Below, in pieces: positions 58,378 through 64,000 of a stretch of DNA of 64,000 nt. The translations under genes were made by a program, and so were the position numbers. The stretch spans positions 19,308,452-19,372,451 of the forward strand of contig JAPTYO010000002.1 of assembly GCA_036873135.1 (NCBI GenBank), written 5' to 3'. Source of the DNA: Clarkia xantiana subsp. parviflora (lineage: Eukaryota > Streptophyta > Magnoliopsida > Myrtales > Onagraceae). Within the stretch, counting starts at the first letter, position 1, and every line of letters begins with the position of its first letter. The notes under the pieces are model-generated. The model ran no database searches, was not told the DNA's origin, and was given only the letters and a program-made list of their open reading frames with translations.

Positions 58378-61300
58378 ATGGAACATGTGTTACCAGACAA
58401 CAGGGATGCCCTAGTCATAACAATGAAGATCACTAATATGGACATTGGAAGAATCCTGGTAGACAGTGGAAGCTCACCTAGCATCATTAGCAAGAAAGTC
58501 ATCGACATACTAGGTGTAAGGCCGAGTAGCATAAAACAGGTTCACTCTCCCTTGGTTGGATTTTCAGGAGAGCCAACCTACCCACTGGGGGCAGTCACAC
58601 TACCTGTGACATTGGGAATAGGTCAGAGGCAGTTAAAGATCGATGTCTCTTTCTTCATCACAGAAGAAAGGGAGGAATACAATGGAGTCCTGGGTACCAC
58701 TACAATCAACAAGTGGGGTGTGGTGCCATCAACACCACATCAGAAAATGAAATTCCCCACAAGCCAAGGAATAGGAGAAGTAAAAGGTAACCAGAAGGTA
58801 GCAAAGAAATGTGCAAGGATCGCACTAAGCAAGAAGAAGAAAACAACCAAAGAGGTCCTACTAATAGATGAGGACCCAAGAGAGGATCATGGGAGACCCG
58901 CCCCCATGGAGGAATTAAAAGAAATACTCGTAGAAGAGCCCGACAGGAAAGCAAAAATCGGGACCGCCTTATCTCAGGAAGAGAAAAAGCACTTAGTAGC
59001 TTTACTAAGGGAATACAAAGATCTGTTCACCTGGTCACCAAGCGATATGCCAAGAATATCAGAAGAAGTAATTTCACACAAGCTCAATATAGACGCGGCA
59101 ACGCGACCAATAACACAAAAGGTAATGCCAATGGGAAGAAGAAAAAAGATAGCTATTCAAGAAGAAGTGGAAAGGCTATTGAAAGCAAATTTCATCAAGG
59201 AGATCAGATTCCAAACATGGGTGGCAAACCCAGTACTGGTAAAGAAGGCGGGAGGAAGTTGGAGAATGTGCATCGATTATCGCGACCTAAACAAAGCATG
59301 TCCAAAGGACTCATACCCACTCCCAAGAATAGATCAGTTAGTGGATACAACATCAGGTCACCAACTAATGAGCTTCATGGATGCATACTCAGGATATAAC
59401 CAAATAAAAATGGCCCCTGAAGACGCCCCTCACACGGCATTCTACGCTGACAGTGAGATATACCATTACACGGTGATGCCCTTCGGACTCATAAATGCTG
59501 GAGCAACATATCAAAGAATGGTCAACAAAATCTTCGGAGACATGATAGGGAAGACAATGGAGGCATACGTGGACGACATGATCGTCAAATCCAAAAAGAA
59601 GAAAGACCATGTTGAAAACCTTCGCTCAACGTTTGAGAGAATGAGACAATACCATGTTCGCCTAAACCCAAAAAAATGTGCATTTGGGGTACAATCATGG
59701 AAGTTTTTAGGCTTCATGGTAAGTCAGCGAGGCATAGAGGTAAACCCCGAGAAACTGCAAGCAATTGAAGAAATGCAGTCACCTACGAAACACAAAGAGG
59801 TTCAACGTCTGAATGGGAGGTTGGCAGCTCTTAACAGATTCTTGTCCAAGATAGGAGACAAAGCACTACCCTTCTTTGAGGTGCTAAGGGCAAACAAGAA
59901 GTTCGAGTGGACACCAAGATGTGAAGAAGCCTTCCAACAACTCAAACAACATCTAAAGACACTACCACCCCTAGCAAAGCCTACACCAGGGGAGCCCCTC
60001 TACCTCTACATCTCCGTGAGCAACGTGGCAGTAAGTTCAGTGCTAATAAAAGAAGAAAACGTTGCACAATTGCCAGTATACTTCGTAAGTAAAACATTGA
60101 CAAAGTATGAGATCAACTACTTGGCAATAGAAAAGTACCTCTATGCACTGATCATATCCGCAAGGAAGTTGAGACCATATTTTCATGGGCATGAAGTAAC
60201 AGTCCTCACAGACCAACCATTGAAACACCTCCTCCAAAGACCAGATACATCGGAAAGATTGACCAAATGGGCAATTGAGCTAAGTGAGTTTCGTATTCAC
60301 TTCGCCCCTAGAACAGCTATTAAAGGGCAAGCTCTAGCAGATTTTATTGCCGAATTCACCGGAATTAATCCCGATGAGGACTTGGGAGAAATCACAACTA
60401 TAAGTGAGGCGAGTAGTAGTCAGAAGAAACCACCAGAAGAGTTATGGGAGATGCATACCGATGGGTCATCCAACGGGAGAGGTTCAGGTGCAGGCCTCCT
60501 ATTATACCCACCAAGTAGGGATACACATCTGCGCTATGCCATTGCACTTACCTTCAAGGCAACAAACAATGAGGCTGAATATGAAGCACTGATAACAGGC
60601 TTGAGAATAGCCAAAGGAGTAGGTGCAAAGCACCTAAGAGTTAAGTGCGATTCTCAATTAGTTGTCAATCAAGTGAAAGAAATTTACACTGCAAAGTCTG
60701 AAAACATGCCGAAATACCTACAACAAGCCAGGGACCTAATAAAGAGCTTCCAAAGCTTCGAGATTGAGTCAGTCCCAAGAGAACAAAACCAGGAGGCGGA
60801 CGCCTTAAGCAAACTAGCCCTAGGGGCAGAACCAGGCAAAGATGTTCACTTTGTAGAACGAAGAATGCAATCAGTGATAAAACAAATGGAGACTCTAGTA
60901 ATAGATGAAGGAGAAGCCTGGATGACCCCAATGCGTCAGTACATCACTGAAGGAAAACTCCCAGAGGATAAAGTGGAGGCAGTCAAGATTGAAAGGATGG
61001 CTAGAAATTATGCAATGATGGATAATGAACTCTACAAAAAAGGGTACTTCCTCAAATGCATAACATATCCAGAAACAGAGAGAATACTTGCAGAGCTCCA
61101 TGAAGGAGATGCGGGGTGCCATGAAGGAGCACGATCAATAATCCGAAAGGTCTATAACCTAGGGTACTATTGGCCAACAATGAGCAAAGAAGCAGCAGAC
61201 TTGGTACAAAAATGTGATCACTGCCAAAGGTACTCCAGAAATATAACAGCCCCAGCGGCAAAGCTAAGTTCCATCTCGGGAGCCTGGCCTTTCGCACACT

Positions 61301-62142
61301 GGGGGATTGATCTGATAGGTCCCCTACCAAGAACAAAAGGGCAGAAAACTCGCATAATAGTAGCAATACACTACTTCTCCAAGTGGATAGAAGCGAAGCC
61401 AATGGGAAAGACAACAGACAAGCAAATCGTTAACTTCATTCAATCTCACATTGTGTCGAGATACGGAGTCCCAAAAGCCATAATAAGTGATAATGGTCCA
61501 CAATTCAAGAGCAAGAAACTGCAATGGTACTGTGAAAGGCTGAATATAGAGCAACGCTTCGCATCAGTAAAGCACCCCCAGACAAACGGACAAGTAGAGT
61601 CGGCAAATAAAATAGTGCTAGACGGATTAAAGAAACGACTTCATGCTACCAAGGGAAGTTGGGTAGATGAGTTGGAAAATGTCCTGTGGGCAGTGCGAAC
61701 AACAGCAAAGATAGCCACAAGAGAAACACCATTTGGCCTAGTATACGGGACCGAAGCGGTGGCACCAGCAGAAATGGCTGTATCATCACTAAGGACCACG
61801 TACTTTGAAATGCACGAGAACAACAAAGCAAGGCTCTTAGACTTAGACCTTGTGGATGATAAAAGATGGAACTCAGAGGAAGCACAGGCACGAATGCGCC
61901 TTGTATCCGCAAGGTATTACAACCGCCAAGTCAAGGAGAGGCAATTCCACATAGGAGAACTAGTGCTCAGAAAAAACGAGTTCTCACACTTAGACCAAGT
62001 CAGAAAATTATCTCCAAAGTGGGAATGGTCATATAAGATAGCATCAGTTCCATACGCAAATGCTTACCGCCTAGAGGATGGAGATGGGCATATCTCCACA
62101 AACACCTTCAGTGGAGAGCATCTAAAGAAATTCTACGTCTAA
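58378..62142 (+). CDS. Gypsy (Tat lineage) pol polyprotein, 1,254 aa, intact frame
   Basis: Domains in order: aspartic protease (VDSGSS, residues 28-33); reverse transcriptase about 200-455 (FMDAYSGYNQ with Asp335; AYVDDMIV, 396-403); degenerate RNase H about 510-660; second, archaeal-type RNase H about 690-815 (HTDGSSNGRGSGAG with Asp695, Glu734, Asp758, Asp808), the hallmark of the Tat/Ogre lineage; integrase with HHCC zinc finger (His908, His915, Cys946, Cys949) and DDE residues Asp978, Asp1038, Glu1074; C-terminal domain to LKKFYV. The frame appears complete and no stop interrupts it. The first ATG lies inside what should be a gag-pol junction; coding-like sequence continues a few residues upstream. 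Gag is missing, so the element would need gag in trans. Confidence 0.93.
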   Translation: MEHVLPDNRDALVITMKITNMDIGRILVDSGSSPSIISKKVIDILGVRPSSIKQVHSPLVGFSGEPTYPLGAVTLPVTLGIGQRQLKIDVSFFITEEREEYNGVLGTTTINKWGVVPSTPHQKMKFPTSQGIGEVKGNQKVAKKCARIALSKKKKTTKEVLLIDEDPREDHGRPAPMEELKEILVEEPDRKAKIGTALSQEEKKHLVALLREYKDLFTWSPSDMPRISEEVISHKLNIDAATRPITQKVMPMGRRKKIAIQEEVERLLKANFIKEIRFQTWVANPVLVKKAGGSWRMCIDYRDLNKACPKDSYPLPRIDQLVDTTSGHQLMSFMDAYSGYNQIKMAPEDAPHTAFYADSEIYHYTVMPFGLINAGATYQRMVNKIFGDMIGKTMEAYVDDMIVKSKKKKDHVENLRSTFERMRQYHVRLNPKKCAFGVQSWKFLGFMVSQRGIEVNPEKLQAIEEMQSPTKHKEVQRLNGRLAALNRFLSKIGDKALPFFEVLRANKKFEWTPRCEEAFQQLKQHLKTLPPLAKPTPGEPLYLYISVSNVAVSSVLIKEENVAQLPVYFVSKTLTKYEINYLAIEKYLYALIISARKLRPYFHGHEVTVLTDQPLKHLLQRPDTSERLTKWAIELSEFRIHFAPRTAIKGQALADFIAEFTGINPDEDLGEITTISEASSSQKKPPEELWEMHTDGSSNGRGSGAGLLLYPPSRDTHLRYAIALTFKATNNEAEYEALITGLRIAKGVGAKHLRVKCDSQLVVNQVKEIYTAKSENMPKYLQQARDLIKSFQSFEIESVPREQNQEADALSKLALGAEPGKDVHFVERRMQSVIKQMETLVIDEGEAWMTPMRQYITEGKLPEDKVEAVKIERMARNYAMMDNELYKKGYFLKCITYPETERILAELHEGDAGCHEGARSIIRKVYNLGYYWPTMSKEAADLVQKCDHCQRYSRNITAPAAKLSSISGAWPFAHWGIDLIGPLPRTKGQKTRIIVAIHYFSKWIEAKPMGKTTDKQIVNFIQSHIVSRYGVPKAIISDNGPQFKSKKLQWYCERLNIEQRFASVKHPQTNGQVESANKIVLDGLKKRLHATKGSWVDELENVLWAVRTTAKIATRETPFGLVYGTEAVAPAEMAVSSLRTTYFEMHENNKARLLDLDLVDDKRWNSEEAQARMRLVSARYYNRQVKERQFHIGELVLRKNEFSHLDQVRKLSPKWEWSYKIASVPYANAYRLEDGDGHISTNTFSGEHLKKFYV

Positions 62143-62429
62143 GGAGACAACACAAATAAAAGATCATATCCTTGGATTTATTTCAAGTCATTACATATAT
62201 AATTGCTTAAGTTTTCCAAAAACAAGTTTGAGGAGGAGAACTCAAGAAGATTCTCTAACTCTGCACCTACCCTTAATATCCCACAAAGGGTGTCATGAAC
62301 CATCCAAGGCACCCCAAATGTACATAAAGCATGAATGCTCATATTGAAGTAGAAGTTACTCAAAAGTGTCTTTCAAAGAAGATGGTGATATAATCATTAT
62401 GTTATCCTTACACAGATATGACTTCAAAG

Positions 62430-63290
62430 TCAACAACACCCTCAACGCCCCCAAGAGTGTATCTTGAGAGTAGTTTTCATACTACGACCTTCAACGCCCC
62501 CAAGAGCGCATCTTGAGAGTAGTTTTCATACTACGACCTTCAACGCCCCCAAGAGCGCATTTTGAGAGTAGTTTTCATACTACGACCTTCAACGCCCCCA
62601 AGAGCGTATCTTGAGAGTGGTTTCCAAAAACTACGAACTTCGACGCCCCCAAGAGCGTTTCTTGAGAGTGGTTTCCAAAAACTACGAACTTCGACGCCCC
62701 CAAGAGTGTATCTTGAGAGTGGTTTCTAAAAACTACGACCTTCGACGCCCCCAAGAGCGTATCTTGAGGTAAATTTCAAACTACCAGATTCGACGCCCCC
62801 AAGAGCGTATCTTCAAGTAGATTTCAAACTACCAGATTCGACGCCCCCAAGAGCGTATCTTGACTTTTGAGGTAGATTTCAAACTACCAGATTCGACGCC
62901 CACCAAGAGCGTATCTTTGGTCTAACTTGTGCCCTCCGGGAGCCTATCCTGTGAAACGTTAAGTGCCCTCCGAGAGCCAGTCCCGTGAACAATTTTCGAC
63001 GCCCACCAGGAGCGTATCTTTGGTCTAACTTGTGCCCTCCGGGAGCCTATCCTGTGAAAAGTTAAGCGCCCTCCGAGAGCCAGTCTCGTGAACAGTTTTC
63101 GACGCCCACCAGGAGCGTATCTTTGGTCTAACTTGTGCCCTCCGGGAGCCTATCCTGTGAAACGCTAATTGCCCTCCGAGGGCCTATCTCGTGAAAAGAT
63201 TTCGACGCCCACCAAGAGCGTATCTTTGGTCCAACTCCAGTGCCCTCCGAGAGCCTATCTCGTGAAATATTCACTACACCCCTATGAGGG
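62430..63290 (+). repeat. Tandem repeats in the retrotransposon 3' region
   Basis: First, a 48-58 bp unit beginning CAACGCCCCCAAGAGCG and continuing 'tatcttgagagta' occurs about nine times (62430-62900). Then an approximately 100-bp unit follows (CGACGCCCACCAAGAGCG, GTGCCCTCCGGGAGCC) about three to four times to 63290. Variable tandem repeats between pol and the 3' LTR are common in Tat-lineage elements. Confidence 0.9.
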
Positions 63291-64000
63291 TATCTGAAGG
63301 GATCATTACACTATACAAAGAAGAACACCATGGAACAATTTTTTACAAGGCAAAGAGATATGACGAGCACTTAATGTTTACTCTTGATGAGATGACAGGT
63401 ATAATGATGAAGGAAAACACAAAAGAAATGCAAAGTAAAGGAAGCACCAGAAAAGGAAGGGTCCATAACCAAAGAACTACACACTAAGGCACAAGAAGTT
63501 ATCATGAAAAGGGGAGATAATCACCCTGCCATGCATACCATAAGCAAAGACAAGTGTATCAAACAAAGATGGCAAAACTAAGAGATGTGGAGTTTCAAAC
63601 TCTAAAGATAAGTACAACCCACCAACAGGAAGAGTAGTAAGAAGACACCACAAGAAGGAACCCTTGATAAACTCAATGAAGAAAGATGAGTACAAGTTCA
63701 AGACTACCTCATAGGCACTTCAGCCAAGCAACATGAATGAGAAGCAAAGTAACAACACAACCAATAAAGACAAGCCACTTAGCAACCCAACAATCTATGA
63801 GAAGATTCTGAGATCCAATCCCAAAACAGACCAACATAAAGAGGCTAGAAGGCAAGAGGGAGAAGTACGACCTAAATTAAGAGAAACCTCAAGCCACAAA
63901 CTCGGAAAACCACCACAAGAGATAGGTGTACTACTTCCTCATCTTGGCAATATTCCTAACAGCAAAGTCAGACAAATCACCAAGCTGAGAAAATTGAAAG
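63291..64000 (+). other. A-rich 3' untranslated region of the gypsy element (continues beyond the window)
   Basis: Purine-rich on the plus strand. Short frames only; no supported gene and no LTR or polypurine tract reached. Confidence 0.6.

Noticed and set aside
60665..61912. Minus-strand frames of 75-120 aa opposite pol
   Set aside because: Shadows of the long pol frame; hydrophobic and without motif.

Overview
The window is nuclear DNA from a flowering plant, probably a dicot. Genes have short GT-AG introns and AT-rich spacers. The gene content is plant-typical: tandem F-box/LRR genes, a COP9 signalosome subunit 5 gene and a plant calmodulin-binding protein. Transposons occupy much of the window. 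Everything below comes from reading the sequence; no database search was run.

Region 1 (1-34.3 kb) is a minus-strand cluster of duplicated F-box/LRR genes of the SKIP19 / F-box-LRR 23 type. Five recognisable copies lie at 1.2-2.2, 5.0-6.0, 17.1-18.2, 24.4-25.9 and 32.4-33.7 kb. A sixth is a remnant at 9.8-10.3 kb, where a 57-bp piece of the C-terminal region has expanded in tandem. Only the 24.4-25.9 kb copy is fully open. The first copy has an altered C-terminus, one copy is broken by a single nonsense codon and the others carry several lesions. Because the copies are paralogous they supply empty sites, which date and delimit insertions: palindromic Mutator-like (MULE) elements with 9-bp target duplications, a 3.75-kb Helitron with captured exons, a solo LTR, a copia LTR, a 5'-truncated LINE, and hAT-type MITEs.

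Region 2 (34.3-41 kb) is AT-rich and holds foldback/MITE elements and a decayed endogenous pararetrovirus (Caulimoviridae) on the minus strand.

Region 3 (41,091-51,175) is the most striking part: a single 10.1-kb composite MULE with about 36-bp terminal inverted repeats starting GGACTAAAC and an exact 9-bp target duplication AGCCCTCTC. Inside are a decayed FAR1-type/MULE transposase, a complete small B3-domain gene, a fragment resembling an F-box-family protein, a GRF-zinc-finger/coiled-coil gene and a multi-exon Ulp1-like cysteine protease gene. Its right end lies 141 bp upstream of the CSN5 start codon, so it may supply the CSN5 core promoter.

Region 4 (51.2-55.9 kb) holds two ordinary host genes in convergent orientation: CSN5 (six coding exons, 359 aa, JAMM motif intact) and an intronless 445-aa calmodulin-binding protein. 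CSN5 carries an apparently identical 92-bp tandem duplication across its last 3' splice site.

Region 5 (55.9-64 kb) has a hAT MITE, two MULE-like elements and a Tat-lineage Ty3/gypsy retrotransposon with an intact 1,254-aa pol frame (protease, RT, RNase H, second RNase H, integrase) but essentially no gag. Its 3' region with tandem repeats runs off the window.
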